Shown here one piece after another: positions 36,301-48,187 of a stretch of 64,000 nt of DNA (its first letter is position 1; each line of letters starts with the position of its first letter). The notes under the pieces were generated by a model. That model was not told the origin of the DNA. It did not search any database and saw only the letters and a list, made by a program, of their open reading frames with translations. The position numbers and the translations under genes were made by a program. This DNA is from Piper betle (taxonomy: Eukaryota; Streptophyta; Magnoliopsida; Piperales; Piperaceae): NCBI GenBank assembly GCA_033002965.1, contig JAURVB010009270.1, forward strand, positions 1 through 64,000, in the 5' to 3' direction.

Positions 36301-38833
36301 AACATGTCTGCTTACCTGTAAAAACAAAATACAATGGAGTATAGAGATAAAACCAGAAGCGAGTCCTAACGGACTTGGCAGAAGCTCCAAGCGTATCCTC
36401 GTGCCTAGGCTGCGAGCTTTTACTCCGTCCCTACACATTAAATCAAAAAGTTAACGCGTGCTAACTGAATGATGCATCAAACTCATCATGATCAACAGAC
36501 TTACAATGCAAACAACATCCATCAACAGTCAAATAATTATCAGTGTAGAAATAACTCTAACTCATCCTATCTGTACCAATTTTAATATATTTCCTAAGTT
36601 ATATTGTAGTCAGTTAGCATGCTTAGATTTACTTTACTTAATTAGCCCACTAATAGTCATTCACTATTAATCAAATCATATAGATCATCACTTCAACTAT
36701 AATCAAGTATTCATCACAACAATTAATCAATCATAGCATGTTGTGCTAATAAATATCAATTTTAAATAATTAAATTGAAGGTAATTATACCTCGCGTCGT
36801 TGGCAATTGGCAACGGTTAGGGTTTTGTCGCACGTCTCGGAACTCGAATTCGGCGCTCGGTGGCGTCTGAAGTTCAATCAGGTTCGACTAGATGAACTCA
36901 GCGGAAGATCCAGTGAATTTCACCAAATCTGGTTTTCCGGCAGTTTCGACAGTTTTTCGGCGCATTCCAGTGGTTCTCTAGCACTTTCGGCGGTTTTCCA
37001 GTGACTAACAGGATAGTAATGGTATGAGGTACTGTTGGCATCGGCTCGGCGAGCTCGACCCAATAGTGGTGACAGTGAGGGCGGTAGTGGCGGCAATGAT
37101 CACCGATGGCAGTGATGAGTTCAACTAGGGCAGTTGGTCACTCCAATCAAACCCACGGCCGGCCTCAGGGGTGGCGCTAGGGACGGGGAAATGTCAGGGA
37201 AGTCAAGGGAGTGGTCGTCAGCGTCACGGTAGCGGCAGAGCGGTGAGGACGGCAGCAGAATCATGTGGGGAGCAGCAGCGCAACCTTGGGCGATTCCAGC
37301 GTCGTGGCGGTCAGACGGTGGTTCGGGTTGGTCGGGGCGTCACGGTGGGGCTGGGCGGCGTCGATTAGCGGCGACAAATAGAGCGCCGATGGCGATGGGG
37401 TTTTGGGGTGAGGAAGTGTCGGGAGGGAGAAGAAATACTTCAGTGGCAAACACATAAATAAGTATTCATTCAATTCTTTCATGAGTCAAAAATAATAACT
37501 AACATGTAATAACATTCAAAAAAATACAAAAAATAGGAAAAAATCCCATAAAATATATTACTCACTATAACACTACAATGACATGTTCTATAACTAATAC
37601 CCATCTAAACTGCCCTATAACACATCCTAATGTGTTATTCAACCTATAAATATTTTTACGATCAAATACATAAAAAATTTACTGCATACTTTCATATATT
37701 TTGATAACTCATTTTTCACCATCTTTTTTATGTTATCGTCATATATTTAGGTATATTTGACCCTCATCACTAATAACTCATAACTAGTTTCAACTTAGCA
37801 CGTTATTCATAAAACTGACTCGACTCGAACTAACGGTTAAACCAACAGTTGAACTGATTAGTTTGCTGTAGTAAAACTCTGACTCTAGTCACGGGTTTTA
37901 CAAATTGGTCCAAAAATATAATCGATTGATGAAAAAATGCAATAAAATTAGGGAATAACTAAAATTTAGAAATTAAAAGAACTTCAAATTTCCAAAAAGA
38001 GAAGAAATTTCAAAGGGAAAAAATAAATGACCAAATGGGAGAACAATTTTAACGAAGAAAATAGAGAAAAAAAATACAAAGATGATTAGTTTATGTGCTC
38101 AGCCCTCCCCAAGAAAGGTGCCCGTCTTTTTAAAAATTTGTAATTTTTTTATAATAATAAAAGTATCTTTATAATGCCTCATAGTGCACCTAACTACATA
38201 AAAAATAAGGTTACAAGTATTCATGTCCTAAACCATCAAAAACCCTAATTTGTAATTATAATGAGAATAAGGTTGGATGTAGTTAATGTGCTGTAAAGCC
38301 CCAATACGTAAAAAACTCGCAAGATTACAGGCAAATTCTCAGAATGGAGCAGATGGAGCTTAAGTTTCTTAATAGTGAGAAAAAATGAAAATTTGAGAAA
38401 TGTTGACCATGAAAATTGAAAACGTCGTCCTGGTCTTTAAGCTTGGTGGTGCTTCGCACGCTTGCGCATACTGTTTCCTGTTCACATTGCAGACCTACTG
38501 ATTGCCATTCTGGAGCTAACAAGACGGTGCTCATTCCTTCCAAGAAGCTTGGCAGATGCAATGAAACGAGGATCACAAGTTCATAACGATCAGTAAATGA
38601 AAGTAATCATCTATTGAGGAATGTTTAGTGAGGCAATAGATATATATGATTGAGAACTACATCATGAAAGGAAAACATATCATTCTATCTTGACGTCCTC
38701 CAACAAGCATGGACTTGCCCATCATGTGGTTATTACAACGTACATATATACATAAGATTGAGAAGTACATCTATACAGGAACAACAAGAACACATATACA
38801 TTCGATTTGGACGTTCTTTTTACTCAACGTGAG
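33334..38833. other. intergenic, 5.5 kb, repeat-derived, no supported gene
   Basis: AT-rich with several composition shifts. At 35.3-36.4 kb there is a moderately GC-rich, non-coding stretch of LTR-like character whose ends I could not define. At about 36.9-37.6 kb a GGC/GTG-rich core followed by AGTCAAAAATAATAACTAAC resembles the right half of the hAT-like elements at 26.5-28.8 kb. No coding domain was seen on either strand. Confidence 0.4.
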
Positions 38834-41581
38834 TCAATTGAGTCGTTCTGTGTTCCAGGTCCCGTTTGTCACATACAAGTGCCAGATGCTTGATATCGAT
38901 CTCACCTTTTCACGGTCTTCACCTTTGTCCCTGATCTTTCTCACAAACTCCTGGGGCATTTCGCCCAGGTTAAGCTCTTTTAATTTGGTTAAGCGTTCTA
39001 TTCCCCTAGGAACACTCTCAAGAATTGGACACTCAATTATCCTAAGCTCTCTAAGTTCAGGCATCGCACTTATATCTATATACACAAATTTGAGTTTCTT
39101 GAGGGCCTTGATTATCAGCCTTCTGAGCTTGGGAAAGCCTTCTTTAGTTGATTGCAGCTCCTCTCCATCATAAGCATTCTCAAGGGCCAGATATGTTAAG
39201 TTGGGCAGCTTCTCAAACATTTGGAGAAGATCACAGCGTAACTTTGAGGAAATGAGAGCTATTTTAACCAAAGATGCAAAATATGATCCGCCCAGAGAAG
39301 ACAGCTCTTGTAAAGGGCCCCTTAATATTATGCTTCTTAGACTAGAGAGTTCGGATAGGAACTTAACATCAAGAGGCTTGTCATTAGCATGATAACCTGT
39401 GTTTATCCATAGTGTGTCAATGCTTTTCATTTTCTTGATGGAAGCTTGGAGAATGCTCCAATCTTGCCCTTGTCCAGATGAAATGCCCAATGTCCTCAGT
39501 TGGGTCAATTCACCCAACTCTCTAGCTTGCTCAACACTTCCATCCAATTGAAGGGTACCCAACTTTTGCAAGCACTTTAGGCTCTTTAATCTTGTAGGCA
39601 TCTCGACGCCATTTGCTACAGATACAGATTGATCAAAGTTAAATCGATACACCAGAATATGGCGTACGTGGAGGAGCTGGAGGATTTCATTGGGCAACCG
39701 TGAAACATAGGTGTGTTTAAGGTCCAGGGTTTGTAATAATCGGAGCTTCCCTATGGTTTTCGGAATCTCTTTAACATCTGTATTTCTCATATTCAAATAT
39801 TTCAAATGATGTAGCTTTGACACTTCATTAGGAAAGGTCTTCAAAGCTGCACCGCTTAGATTCAACACCCTTAGCATCTTAAGCTTAGACAACACAGAAA
39901 GCTCACATGAAGAACAGAGCATGAACACTGTCCGTACCTTGGGGAATGGTCTCTTTATGTCAGACGTAGTTATGGAAAGCCGACGAACCTCATCATGCAA
40001 CTGGTGTGAATCGTTGCAATATGTCTCCAGGAAATTCTGCTCCCTTGCTATTGAAAGAATCAACTCTCTTATGACATCATGGACACGGCAATTATAAACT
40101 CTGCCATATGAATTGAGCTGCACCACCTCAACTAAGCTGCGGTGAACGAGCTCGTTGAGGTAGCCTTCGGCAATTTGTTCAAGAGCCCCACCCGATTTGG
40201 ACATTACGAATCCCTCGGCAATCCATGCTCGAATGAGCTGGCCTCTCCTTATGGTATAGTCCTCCGGATACATACCAAAATATAAAAGACAAGACTTCAA
40301 TTCATGTGGCAAGTCCCCATAACTTAACCAAACAACTTGGGTCAATCTTCTAAACATGTCATCCTTTTGATCTGTTTCTAAACACAGATTTATATGGATC
40401 TTATCCCACTCATTAGGATTCTTTGTCAACAGAAAGCCCCTAAGGTGACGATTGCTAGAGGCAAACGTCCACACATCTTAAAAATTCTCTTCAAACGGTT
40501 TTCTAGGCCAGTGGGACAAGGCTGGTTGTTGTAGGCTATCTTACAAAGCAGGGCCCAAGCGTCTTCCTCTGAAAGAGGCCGAAGCTCATACACATGGTTT
40601 TCTGAATTAGCAGAGCAATACTTAGCAACGCAATGCCTTCGAGTTGTTACCATTACTCTACTTTGCAATGAATTATGAGGAAATGCATGCTGCAAATCAT
40701 CCCATGCTATGCTTGACCATACATCATCGAGAACAATGAAATACCTCTTGTCATGCAGAAATTCTTTAGCCGTTTGGAAGAGCTGCGTGTGGTTCATGGA
40801 CTTGACATCCCCACGCAAGGACACGTGAGCACTGGTTTGGATGAGTTCGATCAGCATCGTCTTCAAGAGATCCTCAACGCGGTAGGTCTGAGATACAGTG
40901 ATCCAAGCAGAGCATGCAAAGCGTCTTCGTATGGAAGGGTCTTCCATGACTTTCCGAGCAAGAGTCGTCTTACCCACTCCTCCCATGCCCACCACAGATA
41001 CCACCTTACGATCTATTTCTCCTCCATCGATAAGAAGAGTGATCAGGTCTTCCTTGGGCTTGCCTATGCCCACAATTTGAGACTCCTCCAGGAAAAGAGG
41101 TGCAACCAAACGTGGGTTTTGCGTGCTTGAGCTTCCGCCATCATTCTGTGGCAGAGGTGGTGCAATCACCTTAAAATCACAGATTGATTGAAGCCGGCTA
41201 TTGACCCGGCAAATTTCGCCGGCAATCCTGTTTCTAGCCACCATTTGCCTAATGAATCGAGCAGGACTAGAGAGGATCACACCAGCACTTAGGCCTGCTG
41301 CAGGTACTACGAGTTCTTTCCATTTGGAGGAGAAACTCGTCCACAATGTCCTCAATATCATATGCCAAGTTTCTGACGTGATTTGTCCAAGTCTTTGTAG
41401 CTGACTGGCTCTGTTGTCTTCCATCGGCATCCTTGAGCATGGCCCTTATGCTTTCTAGTTTGTCCATCACTTGCTGCATTTCTTGGCTTACCCCGCCCAA
41501 CAATCTCATCTTCTCGCTCAACAGCGAGGTCAAATAATTAGCCACCGCAGCCACCGCAGTCACCGAGACTGTTTCTGCCAT
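38834..41581 (-). CDS. RPM1-like CC-NB-LRR immune receptor, two frameshifts
   Basis: One protein of about 910 residues split over three pieces. Piece one (from 41581) is the Rx-type coiled coil with the motif LAYDIEDIVDEFLLQM. Piece two (about 41340 to 40440) has GMGGVGKTTLARKV, CSAWITVSQTY, RYFIVLDDVW, SRVMVTTRRH and CGRLPLAIVTLG. Piece three (to 38834) has LLYFGMYPEDY, CRVHDVI (a VHD variant of MHD) and LRRs, ending NTERLN. Pieces one and three share a frame, so the two shifts compensate: about one base gained between 41.29 and 41.34 kb and one G missing in the run at 40437-40440. CGRLP replaces the usual CGGLP. It lies on the same strand as the 30.6-kb NLR, 5.5 kb upstream of it, and is clearly diverged from it. 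Confidence 0.9.
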
Positions 41582-41910
41582 TAACTAGATCTCTTCCCTC
41601 AAACCTTAGAGTTGATTGGGAGTGTACGTGATCATCTGCCTCCGACGCTTAAAAGGAGATATTTCTTGGGCTAGAGCCGAATTAGGTGAATGTGTACATC
41701 GAATATTATTCGACCTCTCGAGAGAAGACTTCTGCACTTTTTTTGCGCGTAGTTCGTTCTTTGATCAGTTCAAGGATTGAAAGAGTCAATATATGCTTAT
41801 CGAGTAAACTGCTTAAATCATTTTAAAAATTTATGAAGAGTTCAACTTGCATATACGTGCCTCTCAAGTAAACTTACCTGCCACTCCTAATCCTTGAAGA
41901 CTTCAAATGT

Positions 41911-42058
41911 TCCACTCCATTGAATTCCTAGGTGCCAGTGATGACTGGTGAAAGCTTGAACAAGCTGTAACGCCTGCGCAGACTTCCACTCCATTGAACT
42001 CCTAGGTCCCAGTGATGACTGGTGAAAGCTTGAACAAGCTGTAAGGCCTGCGCAGACT
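41911..42058. repeat. 74-bp tandem duplication, two copies
   Basis: Copy 1 41911-41984 and copy 2 41985-42058, both beginning TCCACTCCATTGAA and ending TGCGCAGACT, with about three differences. It lies about 330 bp upstream of the start of the 38.8-41.6-kb NLR, so it is in that gene's promoter or leader region. Confidence 0.85.
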
Positions 42059-42953
42059 TTTAAATGTTCAATTTCGATGGTGCATGAAACATTTTTGATC
42101 CATTAATAACTCAAAGTAGAACCAAACATGAACAAATATAACCGTGTTCAATTGCATTTTTAAGTTTTAACCATACAAGTCGAGCATTTGATCAGAATGT
42201 TATTGGAAAAACCTAGGCATTGATTTATGTAATACCAGGCAAGTCACTGTGTAATGAGCCGAGGTTATAAACTATTAAAACATGATGGGATAGACTGTGA
42301 TATGACATCCTAAATGATATGTCACGATATTTTAAGGATAAATTTTAACTTTAAAGATTGATTTTAATTAAATGGGAAGATAAATTATAATAAATTGTAT
42401 TATTTTTTAATTTTTACATATTTTGATCGATCAAATATACTCATTTTTATAGAGTTCAACATTTAACTTCCCTTCCCGACCAGCCCGATAAGAACTTTTT
42501 AAGTTGTCGTTGGTCAACTGATCATCTAATCAAATTATCCAATTGGCAGGCTTAAACACTAAACAATGTGCTAATGGAATAATTGACTATTCGACTTCAT
42601 CCCAGCTGCCGCACGTGATCATAATAGATTCCCCTGCAAAAAAAATTTTTACAAAAAAATGAATAGATTACCCCACGGCCACGTTCAACGGGCCATTATC
42701 ACTCCTGTAATAATTTGGTCGGTAGGCGAGTGCTGTATCTGCGAAACTTGTGGAGGCAATCCGGAATTTGTCCCGTACAAGATCTGGAGGCAACGTTTAT
42801 GAAGTATCTGAAAATGAAAATAGACCCAAAAAAGAAACGTCACAGAGGGGAGGAAAATCATGGAAGGTCGTGTATAACTTAAAAAATGCGAATCAATTAT
42901 CATGTATAGTTTCCACATTCAACATAGAGGCATTCTTAATTAGAATATTCTTT

Positions 42954-42956
<3 letters not shown>

Positions 42957-42990
<34 letters not shown>
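42957..42990. repeat. TA-dinucleotide microsatellite
   Basis: Uninterrupted AT/TA run followed by GTATATAT variants. Likely length-polymorphic. Confidence 0.9.
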
Positions 42991-43002
<12 letters not shown>

Positions 43003-43252
43003 ATATGTATTTATGTATTAAAACATAAAAGATCAATGATATCTCATAAAATGCTCCATGCAAATAGGGAAACTTATTAATGAAAAAATCTATTTATGTA
43101 AGGTTTTGAGTAGGAATATATATTCTTAATTGGATTTTACTAAATTTTAAAAAATACATAATAAAATATAAAAGGTGTATAAAATCGAATCGAATGCAAT
43201 GCACAATGCCAGAAATATATTGATAAAAAAATTTATTTTAAGTAACATTATT

Positions 43253-43255
<3 letters not shown>

Positions 43256-43292
<37 letters not shown>
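43256..43292. repeat. TA-dinucleotide microsatellite
   Basis: Uninterrupted TA run of about 18 units. Confidence 0.9.
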
Positions 43293-43297
<5 letters not shown>

Positions 43298-44329
43298 GAG
43301 CATGATATAATATAAAAATACGTGTAATTAAATTTTACCCAAATAAAGTTAATTTCTTGCACATTAATAACGATATATATACACATTGAACCACATTTCT
43401 ACACAGATTTAATTTATAAACTGTAACTATTTAATTAATATAAAAATGTATTAAAAATAAAAAGAAAAAATTTCAAGCCCGTCTTTTAATTAGTTTGGTT
43501 AGCCTATTGACAGCAAAGATTTAGCTTTAGGAGCGTTTCGTAAAAGCTTGCAAGTAAATACCTTCTTGAAAATTAATAGGGGATTAGGGTACAAATACCC
43601 AAAAAAACAAAAACAAAAAAACATTTCTGATTAAATCATTAATTCGAGCTTTCCTCCGGCCCTGCACATCAATTTTGAAGGTGGAGGACAGTGCTTGGTG
43701 TCGCAGCAAGGGCCATAATGCAGAAGAAGAGCCTTGAATAATTGTCTGCACAGATTCCTTAAAAATGGCCACACCCTTTTAGGTTGTGCTCCTCATTAGG
43801 TCAGAGCATTCGGTCTGTGACTGAACCGAATTTTTTATATAGGTTCGGCCGTTTGGCCACGGAAATTTAACACCAAATTGAATCCAAACATCTCTCAAAA
43901 ATAAATTAAACCGAATCAAAATATTTTAATTTAATTTTATTTATTTTATTCAAAATTGAAATTATTAAAATTGTGTTAAAATTAATTCTTATTTTTATAG
44001 TAAACAAAATTATATTGTGATTTAACCATCATAATGATATTTAAAAGTGTTTGGGCCCAATAACCTATATCTGCTTCTTTTTCTTACCCTTGGTGAATTC
44101 TGAAATAAGTTACGGTGGTTTTCAAAATAAAGGAAAAAGATAAGAAGGAGAAGATAATAAAAGATGAGTGATGATTTGGGGGCCTTGAAATGAGGAATCA
44201 TGAATGGCTCGTAGCTCCTGTAAATATGAAGTTAAGAAGCAAAGAGGGGTTCATCGTTTTGAAGAAAACTGAAGAAAAAAAAGCAACTGGAGAAGGAAGA
44301 AGAAAAGGAGAAAGGGGAGGAGCCCCTCA

Positions 44330-44534
44330 CCTCATTGGAGATCCATCTCGGACGACTCCAAACCCCACCAGATAGGATCTTGGAGTACCCTTGATACAAC
44401 CTGGCTGAAAGCCACAGTCGGAGAAGCTCACCATTGTCAAAAAAGCTTTGAGAAGTTGGCTGAAGTTGTGAAGCATCCATCAAGCAATCATCTTCATAGC
44501 CACTGTCCTGCCAGTCCATGTGGTCTTCGAACAC
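44330..44534 (-). other. protein-like open frame, possible exon, unidentified
   Basis: The minus strand reads VFEDHMDWQDSGYEDDCLMD followed by QPTSQSFFDNGELLRLWLSA and then WSRPRWISNE, where a consensus-like donor (GAG|GTGAGG) follows. Composition is protein-like and acidic, unlike the AT-rich flanks, but I recognise no family and cannot extend it into neighbouring exons. It may be an exon of a small gene or of a decayed one. Confidence 0.25.
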
Positions 44535-46131
44535 ACCACCACCTCCAATAGACTCCCATTATTGCCAACTATGGACGCAAGCCAAGAAGCACCGTCAAAG
44601 TAGCCCACGGCCGCCAGGAAATCATCGAAAATCTGCCCGCTAGAGAAGAGAGGATCAGGAATCAGAAAAAAGTCATTAAGTTTGAAGCCACCATCCAGCC
44701 AACCCAGGTTGCGGCCAACTACATCACCAATTCCACCGAGCTCTCCTCAATACCGCCAACAAACTCAAGTCAAGATCCGCCTTTAGAGAGACTTGCCATC
44801 ACCAAAAAATCGCCCAAAAGAGGTCACCGTAAAAGTGTAGCAATAGAACACAGCCAACTTTCGACCACCATTTGGTTGATCTAGGCTATTGACACCTATA
44901 TTGCTGACCCCACGAGGTTCACCTCACTACTAGGGACAAATCAAAATCAAGCCCTGTCGGAGAAAAGCACCTTTGACTAGTGGACCATCGCCAAACCAGT
45001 CATCACTTGGAGACCTATCGATCTAGGCGATCGTCCCTCGTCGCCATCGCGAGAGCCTCAAACCCGGCATTGCATTGCCACCACAACTGGGTCTGTCAGG
45101 CCCGTTTGCATTTGATTGCATCTTCAAGTCTATTCAGATTTGAGACTAGCTCCGCTACCTATGGTTGACAGCGAGCGTGATCAAACCCCAACCCGCGTTG
45201 GGTTCATAAACTCGTCCACGGCCCAAATTCAAGCAAGCATATCATATGCCACTTGCACCCCGGTGCACCCAGCATTTTTGAAGCTTGCATACACCACCTA
45301 GCCTGGTCAAGCAATTATTTATTCTGAACCAACCTGAAATGGTATGTTTCTTCTTATTATCACTTCAAAAATAATTTAAAGGCTTTTTAGACATCGAATT
45401 GAGACGAAACTCGTTACCCCCACCATTTTTGAATGCTTTATATGTAGTGGTGAAGTTACTTTGAAGAATTGAAGATAAGAAAGGGATGAACCAGGACATT
45501 AGAGTCGAAGATTTCAAAGGCAAGTCATTTTAAATGCTGTAAAATTCACTATTTTATTTAAAGTGTAAAATAAAAAAAATGAATTCGTAGTTATTAAGCT
45601 TTTGTTGACACATTCTAAGGATTCGAGTTGAACCCTAAAGAATCACACAAAAATTTTAAGTATTCTCAATATTTTATTTTTATTTTAATTGTACTCTTTC
45701 TTTATACGGCAAGGGCATTTTTGGTCCCACCGAACTCACTCATCCAACCCGATTCATCACGAAGCAAAGCATGATTGCAGGAGTGAAAATCCAGCCCTCG
45801 AACACATAAATATTATATTATACATCTCAAAAGATTTACAAATAAACTTAAAAAATTAATGACATCCCACTTGAAACATAAATATTTTAATTTTTGATTT
45901 TTTGGTTAATTTCGGTTTGACTCAATTTAAAAACAAAATTTCACACTTTAAAGATTTGGCCAAAAGGTGAAATTTAATAGTAACCGAGCTAGCTAATAGT
46001 TTTAGTTTGCTTCTGTGGATTATTTTGATTGAGACCGAAATGTACTCATCCCCCTTCTCTTCACGAACCCTTTTTATGCGAGACTAGTGACCATGCACCT
46101 TTCGAAAAGAATCAACAAGTAGGATTAACTA

Positions 46132-46135
<4 letters not shown>

Positions 46136-46166
<31 letters not shown>
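46136..46166. repeat. TA-dinucleotide microsatellite
   Basis: Uninterrupted TA run of about 15 units. Confidence 0.9.
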
Positions 46167-46167
<1 letters not shown>

Positions 46168-46963
46168 CTAGCTCCTGTAGTTTCGATCGTTCCGCGTTCT
46201 CTACCATGGACGGACAAGCAATTGTCTTTCATTTCCGAGTTAATTTCAAAGTAAATAAAACAAAAAATTGCCATTAAAATTGAAAGCACGTACATAGCCT
46301 TTTCCATGACCAGCATTAATCATTTATATAGTACTCCACTTTTATTCCTTGACAACTTGTGAGGCATCCAAGGCAGTCTCTATTTGTATATATATATTAT
46401 AAAAAATATATATTGTTTCTTCAACAACAGACATGGATATCCACAAATCATATCTATTTTCCCGGCTCATATCACCTTTCTGTAACGTGCTTCCCCTTTT
46501 TTTCAACGTGGTGACTCTGAATGTTAACACCAGGTTCTTGGCGTGTTGAATACTAAATCCTCAAAAGACATTAAACGAGATGCAATCATCATCCCCAAGT
46601 AACGATATTTATTTCTGAAATACGTACGGGGAGGACCCTCGATCCGGTATATATATAAATATGAAAAGCCAACCATCCATTCTTTCCTCTCATTCCAATT
46701 GCCACAATTTAATAACATCATCCCCAGTAGACAACCAATTTGAAGTGTTTCACGTTGCTAAAATGTTTTCCTACAGGTATATACGTTGCATTATATTATC
46801 AGCCATCAATCTGTAATTATTTATACACCAATCTGCACTTTCACAGAAAGGTGAATGATACATTCATGTACATATACGTATATATATACATCAATCATAC
46901 TAATAATGGAGGTAGCCCATGAAACCTGGGCGCCAGTTGTCTAAAAGCAGCCCACGAAGAGGA

Positions 46964-47040
46964 GGCCCACTAAATGGGCCAAAAAGTTCTAATCGATAAT
47001 AATGCGACGAAGCCGTTGGAGTGGGGCCCATATTAATAAT
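46964..47040. promoter_or_regulatory. three GGCCCA/TGGGCC (site II) elements upstream of the HVA22-like gene
   Basis: GGCCCA at 46964-46969, TGGGCC at 46975-46980 and GGCCCA at 47035-47040, three copies in 77 bp. Plant site II elements of this form are TCP-binding promoter motifs of housekeeping and proliferation genes. They sit just before a C/T-rich probable leader (about 47.1-47.4 kb) of the HVA22-like gene. Confidence 0.5.
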
Positions 47041-48187
47041 CGACGAGAACTTCTAATTAATTTGATGGTAATACTAATAAGCGTTAATTAATTGATTTGA
47101 TTAATTAAGAGGAGAGATTCAAAAGAGAGAGGCCGCTGCTTCTTTGTTGGTCGGAGACGACGATCTTTTCCGATCAAAGGCCGCCGCTTTTCACGCCTGC
47201 GTACCTCGTCTCCTGCCTCCTTTCCCACGCCGAGCTCGCCGGTTACGTACACCGGAACGGTCGCGACGTTTCGGATGGGCTGCGTCGCTCTTTTCGTAGC
47301 CGCCGCCCGTTTGACGAAATCTTGAAGTTTCGGAGCGTTCCTGACTGCGTTGTCGCTTTGTCTTCGGTGGTTGTTGCCCGGTGAGGAAGCGCCCTTCTTC
47401 GTTTGAAACAAATTCGAGAGTTCCTTCTTGCTTTGGGATTTTTTTCCTTTGGAAAGGTGGATCCTTGCGGATGACTCGCGGATATACATATATGTTTGTG
47501 TGGCTTGTTTTGGCGAGAAATTACGGCTTTTCTTGCGTGTCGGTCGGTGTTTAATTGTGGGTTGGGAGAAATGTGAGTGATGTGATCTAAATTTGGTTTT
47601 TTTCTATTGTTGGCCTTCTTTCATTTTGGTTTGTGTACAATGCTGCCGATTGTGTGTTTTGTATACAATGGTGCAGATTCATAGCACGGTTAATTCTGCA
47701 TCATGGACGTCCTCTACTTTTTCTTTTTATACGAGAAAGCTTTTGGTTTGCTGATTTAAGTAAAATAGGTGATTAGTAATGATGACGACTTTTGGATGAG
47801 CAATTGTATTGGTGTTTTTTTCTGCAAAGCTCTTTTGAGTCAAATATTATGAAGAACTGTAGTATATGAGCTTTGCATTCTTAAACAATGTGAAAAAGTG
47901 TGATGCCGCCCCTGAGGTCGTTCGGACTTATTTGCTTTCATGACTGAATTCGGAGCAATCAAACATTCTCAGTTAAAAATTCAATTTCCTTCTTCTCAGG
48001 TCTCTAAGAATCAACATATAAAGCTCTGCCTTTTCCTATTTCTGTTTTAGCCTGTGGTTGATTTCTAATTTTAAATGGTTTTGGACTGCATGATAAAATG
48101 ATAAAATGATAATCAGTGTATGTCTAGCTGTCTGTAAAATTTTGATGACTAACCCAATTTAATTTCAATTTTGTAGAACATACGAGA

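Larger units (their letters stand above)
41582..46960. other. intergenic, AT-rich, microsatellites, no firm gene
   Basis: Holds a 74-bp tandem duplication, three TA-dinucleotide tracts and no recognisable domain. One protein-like minus-strand frame at 44.3-44.5 kb is listed separately. About 44.5-45.3 kb is GC-richer and full of stops, possibly a decayed retroelement. Confidence 0.45.

Noticed and set aside
47088..47489. 133-codon minus-strand frame rich in Lys and Arg
   Set aside because: It is antisense to the probable leader exon of the HVA22-like gene. The basic composition comes from a CT-rich leader.
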